Source: Pseudopithomyces maydicus
Lineage: Eukaryota > Ascomycota > Dothideomycetes > Pleosporales > Didymosphaeriaceae
Assembly: GCA_026873275.1 (NCBI GenBank)
Contig: JANTUC010000014.1
Coordinates: forward strand, 682,001-746,000
Length of the DNA: 64,000 nucleotides
Direction of reading: 5' to 3'
How positions within the stretch are numbered: position 1 is the stretch's first letter; each line of letters starts with the position of its first letter. The notes beneath the pieces are model-generated. The model did not search any database. It had not been told where the DNA came from and saw nothing but the letters and a program-made list of their open reading frames with translations. Position numbers and translations under genes: made by a program. Of this stretch, positions 1 to 11,252 are shown piece by piece.

Positions 1-2
1 CG

Positions 3-140
3 CAGCTTCAGGAGGCGGCGAAGAGTGGGCTGGCGCATCATGCGAGTGCGAGGTTGGTAGGTGGTGGTGGTGGTGGGGTGGAGAGTGGGAGCAATGGGAC
101 GGGGACTAAGATTTCAGAGTACCAGGCTATGGTTGCTTGA
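3..140 (+). CDS. C-terminal end of a protein cut by the window edge
   Basis: Reading in the third frame from the first bases gives 45 uninterrupted codons and then TGA at 138-140. The tail is Gly/Ser/Ala-rich and has a run of six glycines followed by the ending ISEYQAMVA. Its composition is more protein-like than the other two frames, which give Trp/Arg-rich runs. The 5' part lies outside the window, so neither family nor start can be given. It could be the last exon of an intron-containing gene. There is no homology evidence; the call rests on open frame and composition only. Confidence 0.35.
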   Translation, partial: QLQEAAKSGLAHHASARLVGGGGGGVESGSNGTGTKISEYQAMVA

Positions 141-3100
141 GAGGTCTTTGGAGCTAGTTACTCTGTTGTTACTCTGTTGTTACTCTGCCTGTTTATCCCA
201 TCTACTTGGATGTCAGATGGGATGGGATGGGATGGGGTGGTGGAGTGGGCCCTTTTTTCGGACTTTGGTTTCGATCTTTGTTATGTTTCATTTGGTTGGC
301 TGGTTGGTTTAGGACGGATGGACGGATGGCACAGTGAATGGGAATGGCAATGGGAAATGGGATGATACCATGGTTCTTTCTATTTTATTCAAACTTTCTC
401 TTTTTTTCGATCTTCTTCTTATTTTGAGCCTTCTGCTTTATCCCTTATTCTTATCCGTTTTTTTACAGGTAGATAAATGGTCTGAATATACGGATTTGAT
501 CTGCTGGGTTACATATGTCGTCTTGTTAATGCGAAATGAACGTAAATAAATATGTGAATGTGAGTATGCGGGTTTTCTTATAGAAAGGGGTTATATTAGG
601 TGTATATAGTGGGAGGTTGGTTGTTTATTATTATTATATATAGGTGAGTGTGAATGTGATGTGAATACAAATACAAAGTAAATAAAAATATGAAATAAAA
701 ATAAACATATATATATGTATATAAGTAATTAAAAATAAAAGTGAGAGTAATAAATAAATAAATTAATAAAGAAGAGGACGAGTAAAAAAGAAAAAAAGAA
801 GAGAATGTTTACTACTTTAAGTAGCAGGATAGAAAATAACATAGTCATTATAAATAATAATAGCCTATAGCATACATATTTGAGCAACACGAGGCATACA
901 TACTTTCTCTTTCTCCTCCATGCACCATGTATTCATGTATATGTATTCTAACTATCCAATCCCCGCCCACGCACTTCCTTCCTCCATCCCTCTTCCCTCT
1001 ACATACATAAGCTCTGTTCAGCATCTCAATCGATCCCCCTCCCTTAAGAGGATCAATCAAGAAGGTCCCGCCCCGACCGACGTGGAGGAAGAGCTAGCCC
1101 GGGGCAGATTTTTGATGTCGCAGGTTGACTCCTGCGGGACTTGTCTCGCACAATGTCCAATCGTATGTAAAGCGAACTGAATGATAGCATCAATTGGCAA
1201 ACCGAGGCAGATGCCGCGTTGTGGGGGGAATTATATACATACACATGTTAGCATGAGCGGTTCGGGATAGGCGGCGAGAGATGGGGGTGGGGAGGGGGTT
1301 TGCTGGATTTTTGATGGAAGAAGAGGAGGAGGGGAGGGGAGGGGGAGGGGCTGTTGAAGGGGATCACGACGAGCGTATATTTCTTTGATTTTAGGCAGTG
1401 TGATAGAACAAGGAATTTAAAGGGCACAATGGGTATTTGGATGGACGTGTAAACAGTGTGCAAGATGTGCTGTCATCGCGTATAGATATAATCTAAGGAC
1501 GCTGTATACTTAGCTTTTATTTTTATGGTACCTGGGCGAGCGAGCGCCATGATATGGGCAGACAATGCCTGAAGCTTCCCCTTCGCACAGGTTGTAGAGA
1601 CTGCGGTGTCTGCGTTCGTAGCTCCTGATACCTAGGTGCTTAGCCGAGAGTATGTTTGCTATGGGCTTGCGCGGTAGGGGTGGCGAAGGGCGCGACGCAT
1701 GGTATACTTAGCTCTGATGGTTTTTCGAGGCATCGGGTGCCCTGATTAAGACATGTATGTAAAAAAATGCATAATACCGGTGAATTACTTCTTTATTGTT
1801 GTGGGTAGAGACTACAGGAGCTGCCTGTATACTCAGTACTAAGAGGAGGTTGATTTGTGCTTCCGTGTGCTGGCGGATATGATCGGCATGTGTAAGCAGA
1901 GGCATTGAAGGCCGTGGTATATCTGCCTGGAAAGAGGGACCGCATATCCTCATACTTAGCTTAGGGAAAAATGTCTTATGTGCTTCCGTCATAGAGTCCG
2001 CGTTGGCGTCATAGGTGTGTTAAGCAAAGGCAGCAGAAGCTGCAGTAAACTTTCTATGTGCATTATCTCCTTAGCGTTGACGGTTACTTGAAGATGGAGT
2101 GCAGATGATACTTGCTTGTGGTGCGTGTTAGTGATCTGTGTTCTGGTCACGTCGATGTCGATCAAGTTGGATGCAGTGGTTGCAACTATCAGAACAGTGG
2201 CGACGATGAGATATTCACGCCTCGAGGGTGGGTAGCATATATATAATCTGTGTACTTCCTTTAGCGGTGGACTGCTCTAATCACTCATCAAGTTTGTTAG
2301 TATAATGCAATGGTCAAATAAAAAAATATGGATATCGACTAAAGCAGATAAGATATTAAATCGATAATGCCATCATGACGCCTGTAACGCTCCTGTCAAA
2401 GGTCATCCTCATTAGGTTCTTCACGCCATGTAATCCTTCCCTGAAAGATCATTCATCCTTCTCATATATACCGGCCGTTAGGAAAAAAGTTCCATAAAAC
2501 AAAGCTCGTGCCAATGAGATTGTTGTTGTCCCCGGGGAAGCCGTTGATGCTTACGAGGTTGTCCGGTAAAGTGGCGTCGACTCTTGTTGGTCGAGCTCAC
2601 TTGAGGGGTCGGTAATCGCCGATCATCGTCGACGTCCGAGACGCTGGTCTTTATAACCCTCAATGAGAAGCGTCGTAGAAAATAAGTAGGATTCAGCGTA
2701 GGCGCACGTGGCCGGCGGCGGTGGCTTAGGGGGTAACCATCGATATCGAAGTGTTCATTGGGGGGAATAGTCGATGTCCAGAGCCAATCACTCGAGGCTA
2801 GTCGTCCTGCACAACCCAGTCTCTTGGTTCTCAAGAAGGCGTAGGACTGTTGGTCCGGTACGCTCCGTGTCGTGGCGCAGGTCAGTAGCAATGCTACTGT
2901 GATTGGTGTTGTGCATGTCGTCGATGTGAGTCACTTTGCTGGTCAGCTTGTGTTCGTGTGGCGCAGCACAGCCTCGTCCAAGACGCGCAGTACAAAGGTC
3001 GAGCGTGCACCGCTGGGAGAAGAAAAGCTGCGCTGTGATTTCTCGAGCCCTCTCTCTTGCTCCTGCGAACAGGTGGAGAGGCAGGTGATGCTGACAGGAG

Positions 3101-4199
3101 GAAATGGTTTCCGAAGCAATCGCGTGTGCGATCGGATCCATCATCCATGTAGCATCACACAGACAATCACAGAGTGCATATGCCTCTTCTTCTTTTGGGG
3201 CACGACCTAGGACGGCACATTAGTACTTACATTGATATTGCCCACAAACAGTTGTTATGCCATATTTCGCATTCGTTCCCCCACCTTGCCCCCAGTCATA
3301 TCCTCCCCTTAGAAGCTGCATCGAGGAGGATTGGTGTAAGCGATTTTCGAGTGCTGTTTGGAATATTGTTGTTGCTGAATCTGGTATGTTGAGTGGTATT
3401 TTGAGAGGTGATTTGAGTGGTATTGTTTGTGAGTTGTAGCAACAGGGCCTTGTAAATTGAGGATGTCTGGAGAGTTGGAATGGCTGCCTGTTTTAACGGG
3501 CTTGAGTTCCTCACCGGTGCCAAGCAAACTCAGCCCCAGCTGACCTGCGCCAGGGATCATGAACTAACTGCGTGAAGCGAAAGGTGTCTGTGCCAAACGA
3601 ATCAAGACGCACGCTATCAAGTTGGTGTGCAGCACGATCTCGTTAATTGGTGGTTCGGACTATCTACAGCGATCGTGGGTTTCGGAGGGGTGGGCTGTGC
3701 GCACAGAAATACCCTTTTTTGACGTGCCTTGCAGATTTTCAGCTGGGTTGTCCCCCCAAAGCGCGCACAGTTCGTAATTATTGCGTGGACACTTCCTAAC
3801 TGCGGTGTCGGTGAAACTTGCGAGATCGACTTGCGGCTCCCGAGCCACGCGCCGCGCGTTGACATGAGGCTCAAGCCTCAGCAAACGAGGCTTAAGCTCT
3901 TCCTAAGCCCACCTTATTGCATCATACCCTCTGAGAGAGGCTTGAATTTTCCGAGGGGTCCACACATCGTGTGTCTTTTGAGGCAGGTGAGAGACTAGAA
4001 GACGATCTTTATGCCCCCCATTCTACTAGTAGCACCTGGAACTGAAGAAGGGAACGGACCGGTTTCTACTTATTTTACACACTTTGGACGCCGACGGACT
4101 TTGAATTCACTAAACAATACCCACGTGTTAGGGAAAATTAGATATACCACGTCAGTGCGAAGCGCATTTCCAATCTAATCGAACACCACGTAAAGAAGC
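141..4199. other. Gene-free stretch, AT-rich with simple repeats
   Basis: No convincing gene is visible in about 4 kb. A GATGG pentamer repeat sits at about 216-238. Positions 540-850 are very AT-rich with many short TAAATA/ATAAAA runs. Positions 1310-1350 form a GA-rich purine tract. Open frames at 2478-3210 occur on both strands over the same bases and show no recognisable domain. The stretch probably holds the 3' UTR of the truncated gene at the left edge and intergenic sequence. Confidence 0.5.
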
Positions 4200-6272
4200 T
4201 TAGCCCAACCGCACGCCTTGCCAGGTCAACGATACTTCCATTTCCCGGTCAACGACATAAAAAGCAGTAGCTACACGTTCCCAGTGGCTTCCCATATGTT
4301 TCACGATCAATAAATGCTGAGTTACAATTGGAGGAAGTACTATTCCAATGTCCCGGCCTTGGTTCCCTTCCACGGTGCGGAGAATTTGAAGTGCGAGAAA
4401 GGTGTCGTGAGGCCGCAGATCATGCGTCGTAGTGATGTCTGCCTGAACAGCGAGAGGGGTCCCATCAACAAACTGCAGAAGGAAATGCGCGCCCGGAATC
4501 TGAGCTCCGGGAATACCGAAAACATACGAAGCTGGAGTGGTTTGCGCCTCGACACTGATGAACTGGCTGAGCATTTTGGAACCTAAAAGCGTGTCATAAT
4601 TGGTCTGATAGTCGACCCAGCTGATGGTAGTTCCACTGCGAAGTTCAACAGATAATTGGATTGCTCTCTCGTTCAACTTTGGATCCCGCGGACGTCCCAG
4701 CTTATTAGACGACTGATTGACGCCGATATCTGTGTATGGAGCTGGCCAGGTCACTTTGCCATACCATCCCGTCCATGACCAGCTCGGAAAACCCGGTCGT
4801 CGCCTCGATGGCCTTTCTAATCCCCAGCGGAGACTTTCAGAGAAAATCGGCCAGACACGTTTGGATTTCTGGTTGAACTTTTTTGTCTCGTTGAGCTGGG
4901 AGGTTTCTTTCGGAAATGGGATTCCCCAAACATGTCTCATGGAAACGGAAATTTTCTCAAAGGCACGGAAGATGCCAAGTATTCCGTTCAAGATGTCGGA
5001 ATCGTGGGTTAGCGATCTTTCAGAGTACTCGCTTATTCGATTGTAGAGATCCCAAGGATCTACACCGCAGCCATCCAGGGGAAACAGACCCATGCGTCCA
5101 GGAGTGCGGTAGCGATGGTGGTAATGTTTTTTTCCAGAGGCCTCCAACTTTTTCAAGCGTTGTGGATCTAGATGAAACATTTCGACAAGGTAACCACCAC
5201 GGCACTCAAAATATAACTGATCATCGGTGAAAATTAGTCGTCGTGTTGATAACAGGCCCTCTTGGTACGTCCACGCTCGTGTCATCCATCTACAGTTATT
5301 TGGATGAAAATCAAGGTTCGGCATGGTATGCAGGTACTCGTCGCCAATGGAAGTAAAGAATTGTTGTTTGCGAAATCTTGGGCTAACATCAAGAATGGCA
5401 TGTTGAGCGCTGTTGACACCAGGAAGTCCATATTGAGTGTTGTCGCCTGCTGCTGCAACGATAGTGACAGCAGCGGCTTGGTATATGACATCCATTTGCT
5501 GAAGCTGGTTGAAAAAATCTTCTGGGTTGTTTTGATCGATGCAGTACTTATCCACCCATAGCCACCTGTATCCGAGCTTCCGGGTGACGAATATAGCATC
5601 TTGGATAGTCTTAGGATATGCTGATGACCGTTGCGCAGTCCCACTGTCATTACCCCAAACGTAGCTGAGCGCAACGTAAGGATCGTTTTCATTTGATAAT
5701 ACCAAGTCGCCAGTGTGACAGTCAATCACTCTCAAATTATGGACATGATGGCTGTCAGCTTGTAAATTTCTGGAATCCGATGCAGAGCCCTGCGATTGTT
5801 CTGATAATTGATCGGTGTTGTTGCGGCCATGGCACTTGCCGACATGGAGCTCTGTACATATCTCCAACCAGGATTTTACTTGGTCGAAATCAATGCATGG
5901 CTGAACATGTCTCATGTGGGATGTAAGCGTAATGTTTCCTGCAGCGATGTACGGTATGTCACCAGGAGGAACGCCGTTTTCCGATGTTGACAATACGATG
6001 AGTTTATCTTTGACCAAATGATACAGCCGGTCAGAAACGTCTCCTGTATTTATCGAAAACATGAACCAAGGCATTCTTTTCAAATGATCAATATCGGATG
6101 CGCGTAGTATGATGCCAGTGAGGAACTGGCAGAAAGAGCAGATATTTGGATGCCAATCTTTCATGATACCTAGCTCAATTCGCGGAGATTTAGAAGTTCT
6201 CATCCCTGCGATATCTAAATTCGCACATCGGGAGCAAATGTGCTTCGTCTGGTCACTCGAAAGTGGTGGCAT
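4200..6272 (-). CDS. HET-domain (heterokaryon incompatibility) protein
   Basis: Intronless 690-residue frame from an ATG at 6270-6272. The HET domain lies at about residues 199-350 and shows its three hallmark blocks: YVALSYVWG, then LGYRWLWVDKYCIDQ, then MDVIYQAAAVTIVAAAG. These are followed by the RAWTYQEGLLS block near residue 330. Two CxxC pairs (C13/C16 and C45/C48) at the N terminus resemble the short Cys motif found before the HET domain in many Pezizomycotina members. HET proteins trigger a cell-death response after non-self recognition during hyphal fusion, but most paralogues have no known partner and none can be inferred here. No NACHT, ankyrin or WD-repeat partner domain is seen, so this is the stand-alone form. 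Family call is secure; a role in incompatibility is inference. Confidence 0.93.
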   Translation of the reverse strand: MPPLSSDQTKHICSRCANLDIAGMRTSKSPRIELGIMKDWHPNICSFCQFLTGIILRASDIDHLKRMPWFMFSINTGDVSDRLYHLVKDKLIVLSTSENGVPPGDIPYIAAGNITLTSHMRHVQPCIDFDQVKSWLEICTELHVGKCHGRNNTDQLSEQSQGSASDSRNLQADSHHVHNLRVIDCHTGDLVLSNENDPYVALSYVWGNDSGTAQRSSAYPKTIQDAIFVTRKLGYRWLWVDKYCIDQNNPEDFFNQLQQMDVIYQAAAVTIVAAAGDNTQYGLPGVNSAQHAILDVSPRFRKQQFFTSIGDEYLHTMPNLDFHPNNCRWMTRAWTYQEGLLSTRRLIFTDDQLYFECRGGYLVEMFHLDPQRLKKLEASGKKHYHHRYRTPGRMGLFPLDGCGVDPWDLYNRISEYSERSLTHDSDILNGILGIFRAFEKISVSMRHVWGIPFPKETSQLNETKKFNQKSKRVWPIFSESLRWGLERPSRRRPGFPSWSWTGWYGKVTWPAPYTDIGVNQSSNKLGRPRDPKLNERAIQLSVELRSGTTISWVDYQTNYDTLLGSKMLSQFISVEAQTTPASYVFGIPGAQIPGAHFLLQFVDGTPLAVQADITTTHDLRPHDTFLALQILRTVEGNQGRDIGIVLPPIVTQHLLIVKHMGSHWERVATAFYVVDREMEVSLTWQGVRLG

Positions 6273-7220
6273 GGTTCGTCCCCGTTGTACCTCGTACTCC
6301 GAGGGTGCTGTGCCGACTTTTCAAATATTTTGCGCGTATACAAGTATTAAAAGCCTCAATTCGCTTGTTGGTTCGTTCCAGTACTAAGACAGGTAGGGAA
6401 TAATACTTTGTGAATTTGAGTGTCAGCAAGAGAAGAGATGTAGGAGTTCCGTGATCAAAGCTGGAGAGATACGAACTCGCTTATGCACGTTTTGGCTGTA
6501 GACCGTAACCTTAAAACAGTTTGGACCAATCAACGAGTGCCCCACATTAATAAACTGGATGCTGCTTCCAATGCTATTAATGTCTTGTCACTCTTTACCC
6601 TTACCTAAATTTTTCATCTCGATGCCTAATGCGGTGGAGCAGATTGGGTCAGTTCTAAAGCGTGGATCTTTGACTATACTAGACCATGGCACAGCAGTAA
6701 TCGAACATAATGAACACTTACTATGACCTGGACGATTTTTTATCTTAATCGCGTCGTTTCAATAAGCACCAGGCTGGTTAGTGTAGTAAATATAAAGACG
6801 TCCCTAAGGTTGTGGCTTCAAGGTCTTTGGCGAAGGTGAAGCTTTTAGCGCATGGTGGGCGGATATGTAGTCTGAACTTGCTAACAAGTACAGTTTCGAG
6901 AACAATGTTGCCTTTGGTCTTATATATGGGCCTCACAAATTAGTTATATCTGCCTGGACTGACCTGTTCACACCGCCATCCGTAAATGGATAGAGATTTA
7001 TTGGCAAATAATGGAAAGGGGCTGTTATTGTTGTGAATTCAATAGGCATACGCACACTGTGAATCTCCTTCTGTTGTCACTGTTGTAATTGAGTTGTAGT
7101 ACTACCAAAAATGTCATTGAATCGTATGTGTCTTTCGCATACCTCAACTGCTGTTTTGTTTTATTTTCGCATCAAGCGACTGAAGTCGTACAAGGAAATC
7201 CGTAGAGCAAATGAAATATA
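6273..7220. other. Intergenic, no gene seen
   Basis: This AT-leaning spacer lies upstream of the HET gene. The only frames present are shorter than about 80 codons with no recognisable motif. It presumably holds the HET promoter on the left and the 3' flank of the small minus-strand gene on the right. Confidence 0.4.
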
Positions 7221-8102
7221 TCAAACAGAAAATAACGCCAGACAACCACGTTGTATTTCAACGCGGCATATTCGCAATCTCCTGGCGCGTAGGTATTTCG
7301 TCCTTCCTACAGAAAATCCGCAGCGTTGCCGGATCAGCTCGTAATCTACCAATTGGAAATCTGTTTTCACTGTCAGCATCTCCATGCCATTTCCTGTTTT
7401 CAGCTTACTTTTTTCCGCATTCACACGCGTCGCAGTCTTCTTCTCCCCGTTCCAAATCCTCAGCTTTTCCAACAGAATGGTACCGAAATAGAACGCCTCG
7501 CTATCACCACCACCCATAACACCGGACTTTTTCAGGAACGTAGAGAGAGCCCTGGGACTGGGTCCACCGCTGGACATTTTGTGATTAGCGCATTTTACCG
7601 GGTGCATGCGTTTCGCAACCTCCTGAAGCTCTTTGGAAAGGTTGCTCTGGTTGAAGGTTTTTCTGAACCAGGTATCTTGACCTTCTTGTCGATGAGGTTT
7701 TTCAGTTTGCGGCGGACGGCCGCAGCCTATATTGAGAACTGATCAGCTATGCGCTCAAGAGAGAACCGATGTCTATGGCACGCTACTCACATCCTCGTAA
7801 CATGGGACCTCTGATTTTCCAGACGAACTACATTTTTCTTGAATTGGAACATCTAGATAGCTACTGGGGAGATCTGAGCGATCAGGTTCGCTTGCTGGGG
7901 TAATATTGCTTGCGGGCGGGATTTGATTCTCCTTATTCTGATTGGGATGTTCGAACTGAGGCTGTTTGAATGGAGGCTGTCCGACCTGAGGTTCCCCGAC
8001 CTCCATGTCAGGCAGGTTAAACGGAGGCATCCGAAGAGGCGCCCCAGAAGGATAAGGTGCTATGCGAGCATGACTTATTCTCGCAGTGCGTTCGGCAACC
8101 AT
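7221..8102 (-). CDS. Probable DUF7726-like protein, exon structure uncertain or broken
   Basis: Exon 1 runs from an ATG at 8100-8102 to 7791. It encodes a Pro/Gln/Asn-rich leader and ends exactly at a GTGAGT donor. A TATAG acceptor gives exon 2 from 7726, which begins AAAVRRKLKNLIDKK. The rest of the domain, including TFLKKSGVMGGGDSEAFYF, lies in another frame that ends at 7221. The VRRK block plus the F(L/M)xxSGxxGGxxS block resembles a small fungal domain catalogued as DUF7726, of unknown function. The frames join either through a 59-bp intron with a weak GTCAAG donor and CTTCAG acceptor (exon 3 from 7622), or only after a one-base insertion, which would make it a pseudogene. The true C terminus may lie before 7221. 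The family match is from memory of the motif and not tested. Confidence 0.4.
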
Positions 8103-8114
8103 ATTGTACGTCAA

Positions 8115-9400
8115 TTGAATAACCTAAGTTTGATCGAAGTAAGAATGGGTAATTTTAGATAAGAGGACACTCTTCCGCGTCGTGACGCGACAAAGTGTTG
8201 TGGATATGCCGCTTACGTTATGCGCTACGTCATTTCTCTACATCGGGCTAATCAATCGCGAAGTCACGATTTCTAAAACAGCTACTTCATGTTTTCTTTT
8301 GCACCTAACAATGCTTTTTGCATTGGCGACAGCAACGAAAGAATAGTTCTAGTTTCCTATGAGAAACAGGCGTATACATGTCCTTCTTCGGCGGTACGTC
8401 GTGAACCGAGAAAGATGTATTACTTTCACCTGCATCGTCATTGCAAGACCCAAACACCAGCACTTTACCACCTCCCGCCTACTTTATCAATTGTAATTCC
8501 ATGAACCGGACGTGTGATATACTAACAGTGACGTAACCCCAGCGCAAGGGTTTCCTGGAACGTTAATCGATGTAGGAGCCCCCTCTTGGACTCAAAAGAC
8601 AAGTTCACACGGATATGAAGATATATGCATGAATTTATCACTCTCCCTTTGTGTTGCGAAAGGTCTCAATAGACGATGTGGCATTCAAAAAATTGAACAT
8701 GAGAATTGTAATTTTGGATAAACTACGAAACCACCATGATGAACTCGCTTCGAGGATAGCTAAGGAGAGTTGCTCGTACCAATTCCATCTAAAGCTGTAA
8801 AACATCAACTGGATAGTTAATCTATGATAAAACATCGCACGAAAAAAATATTCAAAGTTTCATAACCAGGTACTGTTAAGTCATGCACCCTACTCTTTTA
8901 TATTTCCTAATTACCTTGCCTATGTCTTATCTATATTTCTGTACGTTCTTTCATCTAATCACCATACTATTTTTCATTTGCCACTTAGTACCTACCAAAA
9001 AAAAATTGATTAGGTTTTGCATGATCTAATCAGGTCGTTACGACATTAACGAAAAGATTAAAAGTATCGTTAAGACAGCCCGGATGATCGGGCCTTAGTT
9101 CAGAATCCGCGTATCATTGTCGTTCGCCAAATAGATAGCTCAAGCGGATCTTTTGGCCGTCTTTAGCTATCGCAGCACTAGTCTAGTGCCACATTAGTGT
9201 GGCGATAGGAAGCGAGGTCAGGCCCGTCTCAATGGTACTTCTTAAACCCCAGCATTTCCTTCCCCACATATTAGTTTTGCCTTACCGAAAAACAGACGAA
9301 GGCACTCTCTAAATTGTTCCTAATTAATCAGCACAAGACGACCAGGTGTCGGGATTTTGTATCATTGCAAGGGACTTAGACTTGATTACGAATTCCCCAG
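8115..9400. other. Intergenic, AT-rich; promoter side of the Zn2Cys6 regulator
   Basis: No gene is seen. The 8630-9060 part is notably AT-rich. A nested palindrome is present at 9167-9208, about 200 bp before the regulator's ATG (see its own entry). Confidence 0.4.
9167..9208. promoter_or_regulatory. Nested inverted repeat upstream of the Zn2Cys6 regulator
   Basis: Outer arms CTATCGC (9167-9173) and GCGATAG (9202-9208) flank a perfect inner palindrome, GCACTAG-T-CTAGTGC, at 9175-9189. The element could bind a dimeric regulator or form a hairpin in a 5' leader. The assignment is from symmetry and position only. Confidence 0.25.
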
Positions 9401-10798
9401 ATGTCTTCTCCGCTCTCGCCTAACAGTAGCAATACGCGCCGTAAAAGAATAGTCGAGGGGTCTTGCTGGCCTTGCAAGCAACGTCGAGTAAAATGCGACC
9501 TTCAAAAGCCATCGTGTCGCCGCTGCGTTGCCGCCGGAACAGAGGATTGTAACTATGACAAACTATTATTGAGATGGAAGAAGCGCCCTAGCAAAAGCGT
9601 GCCGGAGCAACAACAGCAGAGCCTATCGTTGCATAACTTTTTGGATGACAGTCCTTTGGCCACAAATGAAAAAAGAGCGGTGGATTACTTCAAGGGGCGA
9701 CTTTGGCCGCTCTTCTCCACGGTTCATGATCCTATCCCGGCTCCGGTGGCCTTAGCTCTGCGATCACAGCCGGTGCTCCAAGCGTTATGCGTTTTTGCCG
9801 AAGAGCATCGCGCCCTACAAGAAAAGGGTCAATCCAAACATACGCTGGATAATAGAAGAATGCACTGCTTGGCAGTCATCCGAGGGCAATTAGGCCTAGA
9901 ACAGACTGAAACAGCTTCACTCTCAGCACTCCTTGTCGCTGTCTTACTCCTATACTTTTTAGAGGGTTATGTTAATTGCGCAAATGACGATGTATCAACA
10001 CCATGTCATGCGGCAGGTGCTTTGGCTATAATCGACTCCCTTGGAGGGTTCATGGCCGCTTACAAATCCTCAGACAGGATGACAAGAATGCTCCTTTCCG
10101 AGTTCGCGTCAACGGATTTGACAGAAGCCATGATGCAAGATAGAAGAACAAGCTTCCCTGCTTCTATTTGGTCTATAATGGAACCTGGGTCTGTATGGTG
10201 GGAAAGCCCGTCGGGGAAGCTATCACTGGCTGCAGTTTTGCGCACCATGTCCGAAATGAGTGCTTACCGCCAGGATCTTAAAGAAGGAGTAAGCCCATGC
10301 AATGAGAGAGTACAAGCTTTTGAAAAAGCTTTACAGCCATCATACTCGATGCTCGAATACTCTGTTGAAGAACATGCGCCGAAGGAGTCCAAATGCGATC
10401 TATTTGACGCGGTGACAGCGTCATCGTCATCTCTGAATCGTTCCTTTCAGCACGCCGGCCTGATATATCTTTACAGCGCCATTTTAAACATACCGAATCA
10501 ACATTTCTTGATACAACAACATGTTCACGCTTGCCTCGAATGCATACAAGGGATGGATACGAAGACAAAGGTTCAAAACTGCGCTCTTTTCCCACTATAC
10601 GTAGCAGGGATACATGCGACCACCGAATCACACAGGCTCAACGTTTTGGGTAAACTGGATGTCATTTACAACAACTTGAGGTTTGAATCTGTCACCTGCG
10701 TTCGAACTATGCTGGAGCAAATTTGGAACACCCCAAGCCATCCCAGTACTTGGTCGGACCTATTCAAAGATATACCAGCCTGTACACTCGTCATATGA
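9401..10798 (+). CDS. Zn2Cys6 fungal-type transcription factor
   Basis: Single-exon 465-residue protein from ATG 9401. A Zn(II)2Cys6 binuclear cluster occupies residues 22-50 with cysteines at 22, 25, 32, 39, 42 and 50 (CWPCKQRRVKC ... CRRCVAAGTEDC). It is preceded by a basic RRKR stretch that may help nuclear import. The rest is mostly helical and hydrophobic, as in the short C6 regulators with a degenerate fungal-specific middle region. Regulators of this type usually bind CGG half-sites and often control a neighbouring metabolic cluster. This one is convergent with a RidA-type gene only 55 bp away and sits at the edge of an N-demethylase, permease and aldehyde-dehydrogenase group, so a pathway-specific role is plausible. 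The inducer and targets are unknown. Confidence 0.92.
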   Translation: MSSPLSPNSSNTRRKRIVEGSCWPCKQRRVKCDLQKPSCRRCVAAGTEDCNYDKLLLRWKKRPSKSVPEQQQQSLSLHNFLDDSPLATNEKRAVDYFKGRLWPLFSTVHDPIPAPVALALRSQPVLQALCVFAEEHRALQEKGQSKHTLDNRRMHCLAVIRGQLGLEQTETASLSALLVAVLLLYFLEGYVNCANDDVSTPCHAAGALAIIDSLGGFMAAYKSSDRMTRMLLSEFASTDLTEAMMQDRRTSFPASIWSIMEPGSVWWESPSGKLSLAAVLRTMSEMSAYRQDLKEGVSPCNERVQAFEKALQPSYSMLEYSVEEHAPKESKCDLFDAVTASSSSLNRSFQHAGLIYLYSAILNIPNQHFLIQQHVHACLECIQGMDTKTKVQNCALFPLYVAGIHATTESHRLNVLGKLDVIYNNLRFESVTCVRTMLEQIWNTPSHPSTWSDLFKDIPACTLVI

Positions 10799-10853
10799 TT
10801 ATTTCCTTTCGTCTCGGCCAGCCAAAAAAACATCAAACCAAATTATCCATTAC

Positions 10854-11252
10854 TCATGACTCAATCAAGGCCTCGACCTCAATCTCCACCTGCATTCCTT
10901 CGATACCCAACTTCCGAATCTCGACGCAGGTAAATACCGGCCTCCGGTCAGGTGTGAATTTGCGAAAGTTCTCAATGACATAATCGGCACTCTCGTCGAG
11001 ATCGATGTGGAATGATCGGACAGCGTATACACTCTTCCATGAAAGACTTGGATCCACGGCCTTCAGCGCCTTCTCGACATTGAGAAAAGCGAGCTCGACT
11101 TGCTTCTTGAGATCCGGGACCACGTCGCCGGAGTCATCCCATCCACCTTGTCCGGAGGTCTTGACTATGTTGCCAACCTTGACGGCTTGTGAGTAGTGGA
11201 AGGCTTTGGACTTCTCCTCGCTGCCGGCGTAGTTGTGGACTGAAACAGACAT
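10854..11252 (-). CDS. RidA/YjgF-type reactive imine/enamine deaminase
   Basis: The 132-residue protein starts at the ATG at 11250-11252. A longer in-frame upstream extension is not family-like, and 132 residues fits the usual RidA length. It carries the family pattern: a Gly-rich SQAVKVGNIVKTSGQGGW block near residue 25, VEKALKAV in the middle, and the C-terminal RRPVFTCVEI...VEIEVEALIE block, whose arginine corresponds to the substrate-carboxylate ligand of RidA. RidA proteins hydrolyse reactive 2-imino/enamine intermediates released by PLP or amine-oxidising enzymes. No mitochondrial presequence is obvious, so it is likely cytosolic. It is divergent from the DUF3445 oxidative N-demethylase-like gene, and an imine-quenching activity beside an amine oxidase makes functional sense. 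The exact substrate is unknown. Confidence 0.88.
   Translation of the reverse strand: MSVSVHNYAGSEEKSKAFHYSQAVKVGNIVKTSGQGGWDDSGDVVPDLKKQVELAFLNVEKALKAVDPSLSWKSVYAVRSFHIDLDESADYVIENFRKFTPDRRPVFTCVEIRKLGIEGMQVEIEVEALIES

Noticed and set aside
2478..3210. Open frames of 112-137 codons on both strands
   Set aside because: They overlap on opposite strands, have no recognisable motif and lack supporting splice sites.
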